This document shows, in pieces, positions 1 through 6,868 of a DNA stretch of 7,760 bases. The DNA comes from an uncultured Burkholderiaceae bacterium (GTDB lineage: Bacteria > Pseudomonadota > Gammaproteobacteria > Burkholderiales > Burkholderiaceae). A program made the position numbers and the translations under genes. The stretch is from contig CALMPB010000441.1 in assembly GCA_937871985.1 (NCBI GenBank), positions 1-7,760 on the forward strand, in the 5' to 3' direction. The notes below the pieces were generated by a model. That model was not told the origin of the DNA, did no database searches, and saw nothing but the letters and a program-made list of their open reading frames with translations. The first letter of the stretch is position 1. Every line of letters starts with the position of its first letter.

Positions 1-933
1 GGCACGATCCTGGCGCGCACGCGCGACACGTCCAAGTTCGTGGGCCAGAAGGCCGTGCCCGAACTGGCGCGGGCGGTGCTGCAGGAAAGCGAGGGCTCGC
101 TGGAAACCACGACCAAGGAAGGCACGCCCGTCTATACCGCGTTCAGCCGTTCGTCGCTGTCGGGCTGGACCATCGCCGCCGGCGCGCCCATGAGCCTGCT
201 GACCACCGATCTGTACCGCTCCATCGCCTGGATCGCGCTGGGCACGCTGTTCGCCTTCGGCCTTGGGCTGGTGCTGGCCTTGCGGCTGGCCAGCCGCCTG
301 ACCTCGTCGGTGCAGAGCCTGGTCGCGCCCGCCTTGGCGCTGGGCAAGGGGCATGCGGTATCGGTGCCCGGCACGCGCGTCAAGGAGGTCGCGGACGTGG
401 GCGGCGCCCTGGTGAAGGCGTCGCGCATGCTGGCGCATGCCCAGCACATGGCGCACTACGACCCGCTGACCGGCCTGTGCAACCGGGTGCTGTTCAATGA
501 GCTGGTGCTGCGCGAACTTGCCGTGGCGCAGCGCAGCGGCGAGCCCTTCGCCATCCTGGCGATCGACCTGGACGGCTTCAAGGCGGTCAACGACCTGCAC
601 GGCCACGCGGCCGGCGATGCGGTGCTCCAGGAGACGGCGGATCGCATGGCCGATGCGATCCGGGTGTCGGACGTGGCGGCGCGGCTGGGCGGCGACGAGT
701 TCGCGGTGCTGCTGCTGGGCGCCGACAAGGACAACGCGCAGCGGGTCGCGCAGGCGCTGGTCGAAAGCCTGTCGCAGCCGTATCCCGATGTCAGCGTGGC
801 CGTTTCCGCCAGCGTGGGCATCGCCGTGTATCCGCAATCCGGCGTGACCGTGCGCGAATTGCTGGAGCGCGCCGACATGGCGTTGTACAAGGCCAAGGGG
901 CAGGGCAAGCGCAGGGTCGAATCGGACCAGTAG
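1..933 (+). CDS. Membrane-bound diguanylate cyclase with dCache sensor and GGDEF domain (5' end outside window)
   Basis: This enzyme would make cyclic di-GMP from two GTP at the inner membrane, under control of a periplasmic sensor. The reading frame is open from base 1, so the true start lies upstream; the GTG at base 40 is internal. In the visible 310 residues, 1-63 resemble the end of a dCache-type sensor (ILARTRD, then TAFSRSSLSGWTIAAG). Residues about 74-96 form a membrane helix, followed by a short linker, and the GGDEF domain runs from about 150 to 308. Its landmarks are YDPLTGLCNR at 153, IDLDGFKAVND at 188 with metal-binding Asp, the intact GGDEF active-site loop at 230-234 (bases 688-702) and ADMALYKAKGQGKRRV near the end. 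An RVSD motif at 221-224, exactly five residues before GGDEF, matches the inhibitory I-site, so product feedback is expected. No EAL domain follows. The ligand cannot be told. Family assignment is very secure. Confidence 0.95.
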   Translation, partial: GTILARTRDTSKFVGQKAVPELARAVLQESEGSLETTTKEGTPVYTAFSRSSLSGWTIAAGAPMSLLTTDLYRSIAWIALGTLFAFGLGLVLALRLASRLTSSVQSLVAPALALGKGHAVSVPGTRVKEVADVGGALVKASRMLAHAQHMAHYDPLTGLCNRVLFNELVLRELAVAQRSGEPFAILAIDLDGFKAVNDLHGHAAGDAVLQETADRMADAIRVSDVAARLGGDEFAVLLLGADKDNAQRVAQALVESLSQPYPDVSVAVSASVGIAVYPQSGVTVRELLERADMALYKAKGQGKRRVESDQ

Positions 934-955
934 CGCCTTCGCTCAGTCCGTGTCC

Positions 956-977
956 CGCGCCGCCTGCGGGCGGCGCG
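956..977. terminator. GC-rich hairpin between convergent genes
   Basis: A perfect 9-bp stem (CGCGCCGCC, loop TGCG, GGCGGCGCG) lies between the end of the diguanylate cyclase gene and the end of the convergent 85-aa gene, three bases from the latter's stop codon. No real T-run follows on either strand (only TCTTC on the plus strand). It is a likely bidirectional 3'-end structure or a weak terminator rather than a textbook intrinsic one. Confidence 0.5.
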
Positions 978-980
978 TCT

Positions 981-1238
981 TCAGGCGTCGTGGCGCGGCG
1001 GCGCCAGCGCGGTCAGGACTTCCCCCGATTTCAGGCGATACCGGTTCCGGTCCAGCGGCAACACGAGCTCCCCTTCCGTGGTGCGGTGTATGTAGCGGGC
1101 CGCGGAAGGCCGGGCCGCGTCAGGCGCCGGCATCGCGACGTCCGCGTCGCCAGCCCGCAAGAACACCTCGATCCGGTAGAGGCGGCCCGATTCCGTGCTT
1201 GCCAGCACGTCGCTCAATCTGCGTATGGAAATGGTCAT
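981..1238 (-). CDS. Conserved-looking hypothetical protein, 85 aa
   Basis: I do not recognise this family. The frame has the GC-rich codon use of the flanking core genes. The ATG at 1238 is preceded on the minus strand by AGGGAG, ten bases away, which supports this start. The protein has no membrane segment or signal peptide and no cysteine. It begins MTISIRRLSDVLAS, contains a segment like a small beta fold (RLYRIEVFLRAGDA) and later YIHRTTEGELVLPLDRNRYRLKSGEVL, which suggests beta strands ending in a conserved core. It is convergent with the diguanylate cyclase gene and divergent from yddG, with a 178-base gap to the yddG start. It is probably a small cytosolic protein. The overlapping plus-strand open frames lack a ribosome binding site and known domains, so I prefer this strand. 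Confidence 0.65.
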   Translation of the reverse strand: MTISIRRLSDVLASTESGRLYRIEVFLRAGDADVAMPAPDAARPSAARYIHRTTEGELVLPLDRNRYRLKSGEVLTALAPPRHDA

Positions 1239-1393
1239 ACTGCGCTAGCTCCCTGTTCTGCATTGTTCTGGCGGGTATCTGGTTGGAGGGTGGTGGGGCT
1301 GCCGCAAGCCGGTGGCCGGCCGCGGGTCGTTCGGGTTTTGGCTAAACTGCCCGGCTTGGAGCCTGGCCAGGCCGCGGACGCGGCGCGCGGACC

Positions 1394-1417
1394 ATGGCAG
1401 GCAATCGGAATCGGTAA
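1394..1417 (+). other. Possible seven-codon leader peptide overlapping the yddG start
   Basis: An ATG at 1394 opens a frame of seven codons (MAGNRNR) whose TAA stop (1415-1417) shares its last base with the ATG of yddG, giving the TAATG arrangement typical of translational coupling. There is no convincing ribosome binding site in front of it (only GCGGACC). It may be fortuitous. Confidence 0.25.
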
Positions 1418-2325
1418 TGCAACTCTCCCTGGGCCGGAATACGGCGACTTCACTGGGTCTGCTGGCGGTGCTGTTGTGGGGCACCGTCGTCGGCCTGATC
1501 CGCAGCGTCAGCGAAAGCTTTGGCCCGGTCGGCGGGGCTGCGCTCATCTACACGGCAGGCTCCGCGTTCCTGGTGCTGCTGTTGGGCTTTCCCAAGCTGC
1601 GCACTTTTCCTCGTTCCTATCTCATCGTCGGCAGCGTGCTGTTCGTCGCCTACGAGATCTGTCTGTCGCTCTCCCTGGGCTTCGCCGCCAACCGCGGGCA
1701 GGCGATCGAATTGGGCATCGTCAACTATCTCTGGCCTTGCTTCACCGTCGTTCTCGCCATCCTCATCAATGGCCAGCGCGCCAGCACCTGGGTGGTGCCG
1801 GGCATCCTGCTGTCGCTGTGCGGCATCGTCTGGGTCCTGGGCGGATCGGGCGGGCTTTCCTGGGAGCGCACCTCCGCCAACGTGGCCAGCAACCCCCTCA
1901 GTTATGGGCTGGCCTTCAGCGGCGCCATCATCTGGGCCGTCTACTGCAACGTGACAACGAGATTCGCCGACGGCAAGAATGGCGTCGCCCTGTTTTTCAT
2001 GCTGACCGCGGCGGCCTTGTGGATCAAGTATTTCCTCAGCGCCGAACCCGCGTTGGCATTCACCTGGCCGGCCACGGCCGAATTGCTGGTGACGGGCGGT
2101 GCCATGGCGGCGGGCTACGCGCTATGGAACGTGGGGATACTCAAGGGCAACCTGACCCTGCTGGCCACGGCGTCCTACTTCACTCCGGTGTTTTCGACCT
2201 TCTTCGCAGCCGTGTGGCTGTCGACCCGCCTGACGGCTTCGTTCTGGCAGGGCGTGGCCATGGTCACCGCCGGGTCGCTGCTGTGCTGGGCGGCGACCCG
2301 CGGCAAAGCCGCCCGGGGTGCGTGA
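1417..2325 (+). CDS. yddG: Aromatic amino acid exporter, YddG family (DMT superfamily, EamA domains)
   Basis: This is an inner-membrane drug/metabolite-type transporter. The E. coli family member exports aromatic amino acids and related compounds. The 302-residue protein has about ten hydrophobic segments in two EamA halves and closely follows remembered E. coli YddG (about 293 aa) along its length: LLAVLLWGTVVGLIRSVSE with GPVGGAALIY near the N-terminus, VAYEICLSLSLGFAANRGQA, IELGIVNYLWPCFTV, NPLSYGLAFSGAIIWAVYC, then GYALWNVGILKGN, SYFTPVFS and a final FWQGVAMVTAGSLLCWAATR. I chose the ATG at 1417 because homology starts just after it and GGAA lies six bases upstream. The longer frame from 1312 adds 35 unrelated residues. 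A TAAACT at 1343-1348 could be a -10 element, but no good -35 was found. A hairpin at its stop codon probably ends the transcript. Substrate is inferred from the family. Confidence 0.93.
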   Translation: MQLSLGRNTATSLGLLAVLLWGTVVGLIRSVSESFGPVGGAALIYTAGSAFLVLLLGFPKLRTFPRSYLIVGSVLFVAYEICLSLSLGFAANRGQAIELGIVNYLWPCFTVVLAILINGQRASTWVVPGILLSLCGIVWVLGGSGGLSWERTSANVASNPLSYGLAFSGAIIWAVYCNVTTRFADGKNGVALFFMLTAAALWIKYFLSAEPALAFTWPATAELLVTGGAMAAGYALWNVGILKGNLTLLATASYFTPVFSTFFAAVWLSTRLTASFWQGVAMVTAGSLLCWAATRGKAARGA

Positions 2326-2340
2326 CCCCGGGGGTGTTTT
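2312..2340 (+). terminator. Intrinsic terminator including part of the yddG stop codon
   Basis: A perfect 8-bp stem (CCCGGGGT, loop GCGTG, ACCCCGGG, 2312-2332) is followed by GGTGTTTT. The TGA stop of yddG (2323-2325) falls at the end of the loop and in the first base of the right arm, so terminating ribosomes and hairpin folding would compete. The T-run is short, so strength is uncertain. The convergent small membrane gene ends 15 bases further on. Confidence 0.6.
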
Positions 2341-2354
2341 CCGTGCGTGTGGAA

Positions 2355-2546
2355 TTATTCGATCAGCACGGTCTGCGCGACCGCGTATCCAAGAGGAATC
2401 AACAAGAGCGAAGCAAACAGGGAACTGACAATCGCCGCCGATATCTTCAGCCAGGGTTCGGACCCCGCGCTTCGTACCGTTTGAATCACCAACGCGACGA
2501 TACCCACAACCATCAAACAGCTCATAACCACTGCTACGTAAGTCAT
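2355..2546 (-). CDS. Small membrane protein with two predicted helices, 63 aa
   Basis: I do not recognise a named family. The protein has two hydrophobic segments, about residues 4-24 (VAVVMSCLMVVGIVALVIQTV) and 33-60 (starting LKISAAIVSSLFASLLL), joined by a short polar loop RSAGSEPW, so it should be an integral inner-membrane hairpin. The ATG at 2546 has GGAG five bases upstream on the minus strand (GACGGAGACAAC), a good ribosome binding site. It is convergent with yddG and divergent from the 82-aa gene, with about 250 bases between their starts that must hold both promoters. Codon use fits the GC-rich core. Function unknown. Confidence 0.7.
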   Translation of the reverse strand: MTYVAVVMSCLMVVGIVALVIQTVRSAGSEPWLKISAAIVSSLFASLLLIPLGYAVAQTVLIE

Positions 2547-2757
2547 GTTGTCTCCGTCCTCGCCTGATTAAAGGGATGCGGCTGCCGCTGAGCGGTCTGG
2601 ATGTTTGTATTGATTGTGCGCCTGTATTTGCGCAATGGAGCCTAGGGTTTTCCTGACGGACCGCACGGTTTGTGGCGTTTTTGCCGCGGGGTGTGCAGCA
2701 TGAATTCGATGTGCGGATGCAGCATCAGGACCCATGTTTCGGGCGGCGCGTTTGCGC

Positions 2758-2763
2758 TACGAT
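2758..2763 (+). promoter_or_regulatory. Possible -10 element upstream of the 82-aa gene
   Basis: TACGAT (2758-2763) lies 34 bases before the ATG at 2798 and matches four to five positions of a sigma-70 -10 box. The only -35-like sequences nearby are poor (ATGTTT at 2734-2739, 18-base spacer). Weak support. Confidence 0.25.
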
Positions 2764-2797
2764 GGCGGCGTCGAATCACTCTCCAAGGGGCTGCCAC

Positions 2798-3046
2798 ATG
2801 CCGCAATTGCGCCCAGGCACGCGCGCCACATTGCAGGTCAGGCAATTGATGCCGGGGGAGTTCGCCTGGATCATCACCCTGTTTGATCCCGATACCGGCA
2901 ATGTGCGCAGCACCAATTACTCGTCCAAGCGCTATGGTAGCCAGGACGAGGCTTCCACGGCAGGGAAGGTCGCCGTCGTCGAATTCCTGGGCAGCAGCGT
3001 CCAGAAAGCCGCCGAAGCGGCCAAGGATGGCAAGGGCAAGTCCTGA
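2798..3046 (+). CDS. Hypothetical protein, 82 aa
   Basis: I do not recognise this family. I chose the ATG at 2798 because AAGGGG lies seven bases upstream (AAGGGGCTGCCAC). The open frame extends back to 2672, but the extra 42 residues look non-coding and have no ribosome binding site. The protein is soluble, without signal peptide, membrane helix or cysteine. Residues about 10-35 read like beta strands (RATLQVRQLMPGEFAWIITL) followed by FDPDTGNVRSTNYSSKRYGS. The second half is helical and ends in a lysine-rich tail (KAAEAAKDGKGKS). Codon use matches the core genome, and it is the last gene before the drop in GC content. Function unknown. Confidence 0.65.
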   Translation: MPQLRPGTRATLQVRQLMPGEFAWIITLFDPDTGNVRSTNYSSKRYGSQDEASTAGKVAVVEFLGSSVQKAAEAAKDGKGKS

Positions 3047-3470
3047 GCGGAGGCTGCCTTGGCTCGCGCGCCGCCGCCGCGCGCCAACGAAAATCTATGG
3101 TCAGCCCGATTTTTGCAAGCGAGGTTGTGTTGGCGTAAAGTGGGCTTGCTCAAATCTATCCGGAGTCGGTTGGGGACAGGTCCCCGCTCCATGATGAGAG
3201 TCGCGCCCGGCAAACCTAAAAAAGGCCTCAGCATCCAGGTGCTGGATTTCATGTCATTTTTTTTGCCAGGCCGTTGAGCCGTTTATGTCTTCACGTACTC
3301 GCGTCGCAAAACCAAGAAGTGACTGCGTAAAACGGTGATGAGGGTCAGGCGGCGCTAGCTGCGGACACACTCAATATTCTCCAGCACACAATAACTCCCG
3401 CCATTCCACGCAACATCATGGAGCGAGCGGCAGCCTCCATTGATTAAAAGAATTTCCGGAGTTAGAGTAA
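3047..3470. other. Gene-free stretch at the left edge of the island, with hairpins
   Basis: No supported coding region was found. GC content falls within this stretch, so it probably contains the left boundary of the foreign segment. Visible structures are a short palindrome GGGGAC-AG-GTCCCC (3172-3185) and a hairpin ATCCAG-GTG-CTGGAT (3233-3247), with an A6 run on its left (3218-3223) and a T8 run on its right (3257-3264). That layout resembles a bidirectional terminator, although each run is about 9 bases from the stem. No copy of the tRNA 3' end is present here. Short open frames in this area have no ribosome binding site or recognisable product. Confidence 0.5.
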
Positions 3471-4520
3471 ATGACAAAATCATTGTCTAACGGCCAATCT
3501 GAAAAATGGGAAATGCCGATTTTGCGTTGCTCCCTGATCAGACCCTCTCACTCGACTAGAATAAACCGATAACCGCTAGAAATGGCACTTCGCGACAACG
3601 AAAATTACTTCAAAATCAGACGCAGTAGCTATTTTCATCGATTTACGGATTAGGCCAATACGATACCATCGCCAGCTACAGTATTTTGAAAATTTTAGCT
3701 ACCTACCGAAAATATAGAAAAATTGTAATTGGATGACAGGCAGGGATCTCTGGCGATACGACAGCCTGGAGCCAGATGAAATATTGGATTTTCTGCAAAC
3801 AATTTGCGAATAAAAAGAGTCGCTGGTCGAAGCGACGGTGCTAGCGTGGATGCGTATTCTAAAACGCATGTGGGATTATCGATCCCACTATCGCCATGCG
3901 CTAAAAGTTGACGTCACCTAATTCGAAACTGAGATTCTGCCCCAAGTTAGCACTCGTCCAGCGATGTGCTGGGAAGTCATGCCGGACGAGACTGTATTTC
4001 CCTTGATCAAGGATGCACTTCAATGGATTAGGCATCAATGGCCGATCGTCCTGCGGCTTACCGAAGCAGTGGCGGAAAATTTTTAGAGTACCGCCGACAA
4101 ACCAAGACATGTTCGAAGGAAAATCAGCGCGCAGCGATGTCGAGAGTTGGAAGAGAGAGCAAAGATTTCTGGGAATTGCGGTCCCCTCTGTCGTGCTGTG
4201 GCACATCACACAAGCTTCTGTCCATTGCCATCTCCGTTACTGAAGGTGCCTGCCTATTTTTAATCTTGACGCTGGTTGGACTCCGTGCGAGCGAGGCGCT
4301 CGCATTGGACTTTGACTGTCTGGAAGAAAGCACGCTTCCTGACGGCGCAGGGCCATTAATGTTCTGTTTTTTTCGTTTTGCGCGCGATCCAGAAGACGCG
4401 ATTCCAGATGGTTTTGAGAGAAAGTGGACAGAGATTGATCGCTTCCATGAAGTGAGCTCCAAGAACTGGCAGATTGCAGGGTTGATCCTGATACTTGGAA
4501 TGCAAATCATGGATGCATAA
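3471..4520 (+). pseudogene. Decayed tyrosine recombinase (phage-type integrase), several stops and frame changes, C-terminus lost
   Basis: Stitching frames together gives a protein-like trail. Frame 3 starts at an ATG (3471) with GGAG nine bases upstream, and after an in-frame TAA (3570) goes on as MALRDNENYFKIRRS. Frame 2 carries LGQYDTIASYSILKILATYR (about 3650-3709). Frame 1, about 3733-4083, carries WMTGRDLWRYDSLEPDEI, WMRILKRMWDYRSHYRHAL and PLIKDALQWIRHQWPIVLRL, with TAA at 3811 and 3919 and TAG at 4084. Frame 3 then carries LTLVGLRASEALALDFDCLE (4269-4328). The last piece matches box I of tyrosine recombinases, with the catalytic Arg at 4284-4286 in the usual G-L/M-R-x-S-E context. The HxxR box and nucleophilic Tyr are not found before the frame ends at 4520, so the gene is both truncated and inactivated. 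The recombinase identity rests mainly on box I; the upstream parts are inferred from frame quality and position. Confidence 0.65.
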
Positions 4521-4544
4521 CTTTGGAGTCAAACTTTCAGTCTA

Positions 4545-4574
4545 TTGACAGCTTCGTGTCCACTCGGCTAGAAA
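4545..4574 (+). promoter_or_regulatory. Candidate sigma-70 promoter for the exported protein gene
   Basis: A perfect -35 hexamer TTGACA (4545-4550) is followed after 18 bases by TAGAAA (4569-4574), which matches four of six -10 positions. This would give a 5' leader of about 75 bases before the ATG at 4658. It sits between the dead integrase and the intact gene, so it is well placed. Confidence 0.4.
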
Positions 4575-4657
4575 GGCAAATCCTGCGACGGTTTAGCGCC
4601 AACTCGTCTTTTATCGGTATTTAACTCGCATTTCTCTACTATGAAGAGGAGATCCGA

Positions 4658-6868
4658 ATGCCAGTCAATCGAGTAGCCGGAAGCATCGCGTGCCTGGGGC
4701 TGCTGCTATTTATCAATAGCCCGTCCCATGCAGGTCAAGTGGAAACGCCAGACTTTCCAATTATCAGTACGATTGTCGGCCCCGCAAATTTCGGCTTGCG
4801 ATATCAACGAACGACAACCTCCGAATCGACCGTAATCACGATTTCAAGTCTGGAAAATACCGACGAGTCGCGGCGTGCTGAATCGTCCAGCCTCACCACT
4901 CTGTCGGTATCGAAACGATCGTTATCGGCAAAACTATCCACCTCCTTTTCTGGAGGTTTTTCCCCAACCAGTTTTGGCCTCTCAGCAAGTGGGGAGTCGT
5001 CCGACGAGCAGACTCGAACTGAGAAAAACTCTACTGAAAGTCAGAAAATTCGTGAGTATAAGCAGAAGCTGCAAACGGAACATACAAATAGAAAATCGGA
5101 AAAGTATGAGCTTCTTCCAAATGCCGGATTTCTCAATAGCAATATCGAGTTTCTAAATTCTGGGAGTGAATCAATCGATGTCTCGAACATTACTGTTCAA
5201 TGGCAAATGTATGACCCAGACCAGCCCACGCGCATAAGGCACCAGCTAGATCTCAAATTACTGGAGCCAAAAATTGGTGGGAGTGACCTCCCCGGCAGCC
5301 CGACGGCGACAACTAGTCCGACGGACCTAGCCACCCTCACAATTCCTCCCACGCATGGCAGAGGCTCGGGCGTGCTCCGAAGCGTCAGCTTGGAAGGTAT
5401 ATCTCGGGACTTTGTTGAGGAAGCTATTCAGAACGGGTATGCATTCCGTATCGTCGTGCGATCGTTTACGACATCGGTCGGTGGTCAGCCTGTTGATTTG
5501 CGAGCGAAGGCGGCCAACTTCGCTCGGGAACGGACGTCTATCCGGATTATTGATAGAAATGGAGAGCACTCGTTCTTCTATAGAGCCGACTCTGGGGAGA
5601 CGTTGGAATCTGCGTTACGCAATGCTGATTTCGCACCTCGGGTCGAGACTGTTGGTGGCACCCCTTTCCTAGCGGAGCTCTCCGATATCATCGGTCGCAA
5701 TCCAGCAGAAAAAGTGGACCTCGTAAACGACCGTGTCGACGACGGAAGGTGGGTTGTTTTTAGCTCATTGGCAGCAGGCTGGGCTAAGGGTCCTTTACAG
5801 ATACTTAAACCAGCCCAAGAAGTTATCGTAGCGTTCATCACGAACTATGACCTACTAGCTGTCGATCCGCCAGTAATCGAATATCAATTCACCGCATCCA
5901 TGGAGTGTCAGGAAACCCAATCAACTACGAAAATTTCTCTAATCGAAGTCGACGAAGTGCCGAAGCAATCTGCTGTGAGCTTAACTATTTCAGGCTTTCG
6001 CCCACGCAGTGACAGCGAAACGCTTTCGGCTTCTGAGGAGTACCAGCGGTTGTTGCCAAACGATCTACGCAAGCCACCATTCTGGGTCCTGCTAGCACCG
6101 CCCTTAAAGAGCACGTTCAGTCGGCTTGGCGGCCCGCGCCCCATTTCCGTTGGCGACTCGGCGATGGCGGACTTCCAAATTCAATATGGTGCAGTTGGGC
6201 GAATTGCCTTAGGTAAGATGGAGCAAGGAACGGTTGCCGCAATGTCCGACGGATCGGTTATGGCGGATATCCGCTTGGGCCGCCAGTTTCCCTCTGTAAC
6301 TCGCTCCCAAGACCGGCTCACTATTTCAATGGAGCAGGGTCCACGGCGGGTGGCTTTTGGAAGAAAAATTATCTGGCCAAAGTTGGACGGCCACATTGCC
6401 GTCTCGCCAGGTTTCGTGCCTCCGCAACAACTTTGGGAGAGCGACTTCCCGCTGCGAAACATTAACTACGTTGAAGGGCGGTGGATTCTCGGCAACCTAT
6501 CAATCGCGTTGCCGCTCTCCGTTGACGGTGATCGGCGCTTACGCTATCGAGCGCTTTTTTTGCCACAGCTTCGGAGTGATCAGTCCGCAACGACCATCAG
6601 CTCCGCGGTGCATACCACTCACTACCAAATACGTTCAGAATCTCTGCCAGTGGCACGGATGACCGATATGCCAATAAACAATGTCGCAAGCAAGATGGTT
6701 GAGCGTCGCATCTCAGGTGCCGGGCTACCTCAAGCGCCGTTCCAAGCTCGTCCCTCCGTCCCGTCGATGCCAGAACAACGGCCGATCAATGATTCGTCAT
6801 TCACCAAATTCCCATCGCCAGAACTTGGACCTGACAGTCGAAATGTTTGCAAATATTGGGGTCCCTAA
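4658..6868 (+). CDS. Large exported protein of unknown function, 736 aa, with Sec signal peptide
   Basis: I do not recognise this family. The start is well supported: GAGGAG lies six bases before the ATG. Residues 1-25 form a typical Sec signal peptide (MPVNRV, hydrophobic core ACLGLLLFI, cleavage after SPSHA). The single Cys in it lies inside the hydrophobic core and is not a convincing lipobox. Residues about 50-126 are very rich in Ser and Thr, with alternating polarity around a Gly-Gly turn (LSAKLSTSFSGGFSPTSFGL); about 127-150 is a charged, probably helical stretch (IREYKQKLQTEHTNRKSEKY). The rest looks like mixed beta-rich domains (for example NSNIEFLNSGSESIDVSNIT). A Pro-rich tail follows, ending NVCKYWGP. 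The mature protein has two cysteines (417, 731), which could pair. There are no further membrane helices. GC content and codon use differ from the flanking core genes, indicating transfer, yet the frame is intact. A surface, secreted or toxin-like role is possible but unproven. Confidence 0.85.
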   Translation: MPVNRVAGSIACLGLLLFINSPSHAGQVETPDFPIISTIVGPANFGLRYQRTTTSESTVITISSLENTDESRRAESSSLTTLSVSKRSLSAKLSTSFSGGFSPTSFGLSASGESSDEQTRTEKNSTESQKIREYKQKLQTEHTNRKSEKYELLPNAGFLNSNIEFLNSGSESIDVSNITVQWQMYDPDQPTRIRHQLDLKLLEPKIGGSDLPGSPTATTSPTDLATLTIPPTHGRGSGVLRSVSLEGISRDFVEEAIQNGYAFRIVVRSFTTSVGGQPVDLRAKAANFARERTSIRIIDRNGEHSFFYRADSGETLESALRNADFAPRVETVGGTPFLAELSDIIGRNPAEKVDLVNDRVDDGRWVVFSSLAAGWAKGPLQILKPAQEVIVAFITNYDLLAVDPPVIEYQFTASMECQETQSTTKISLIEVDEVPKQSAVSLTISGFRPRSDSETLSASEEYQRLLPNDLRKPPFWVLLAPPLKSTFSRLGGPRPISVGDSAMADFQIQYGAVGRIALGKMEQGTVAAMSDGSVMADIRLGRQFPSVTRSQDRLTISMEQGPRRVAFGRKIIWPKLDGHIAVSPGFVPPQQLWESDFPLRNINYVEGRWILGNLSIALPLSVDGDRRLRYRALFLPQLRSDQSATTISSAVHTTHYQIRSESLPVARMTDMPINNVASKMVERRISGAGLPQAPFQARPSVPSMPEQRPINDSSFTKFPSPELGPDSRNVCKYWGP

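Noticed and set aside
990..2567. 525-codon plus-strand open frame
   Set aside because: It overlaps the YddG gene in another frame and the antisense of the 85-aa gene. Its Arg/Gly/His-rich composition is typical of a shadow frame in GC-rich DNA.
3172..3185. GGGGACAGGTCCCC as a tRNA-derived attachment site, because it shares CAGGTCCCC with the T-arm side of the tRNA
   Set aside because: The shared stretch is nine bases, is itself nearly palindromic and does not extend to the tRNA 3' end, so it does not look like an attL copy.
3901..4510. Minus-strand open frames of 102 and 128 codons over the integrase remnant
   Set aside because: They are antisense to the recombinase trail, lack ribosome binding sites and show no recognisable domain.
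4658..4735. Lipoprotein signal for the exported protein
   Set aside because: The only Cys in the leader (residue 12) sits inside the hydrophobic core and is followed by more hydrophobic residues. The context is not a lipobox, and a standard cleavage site follows at SHA.
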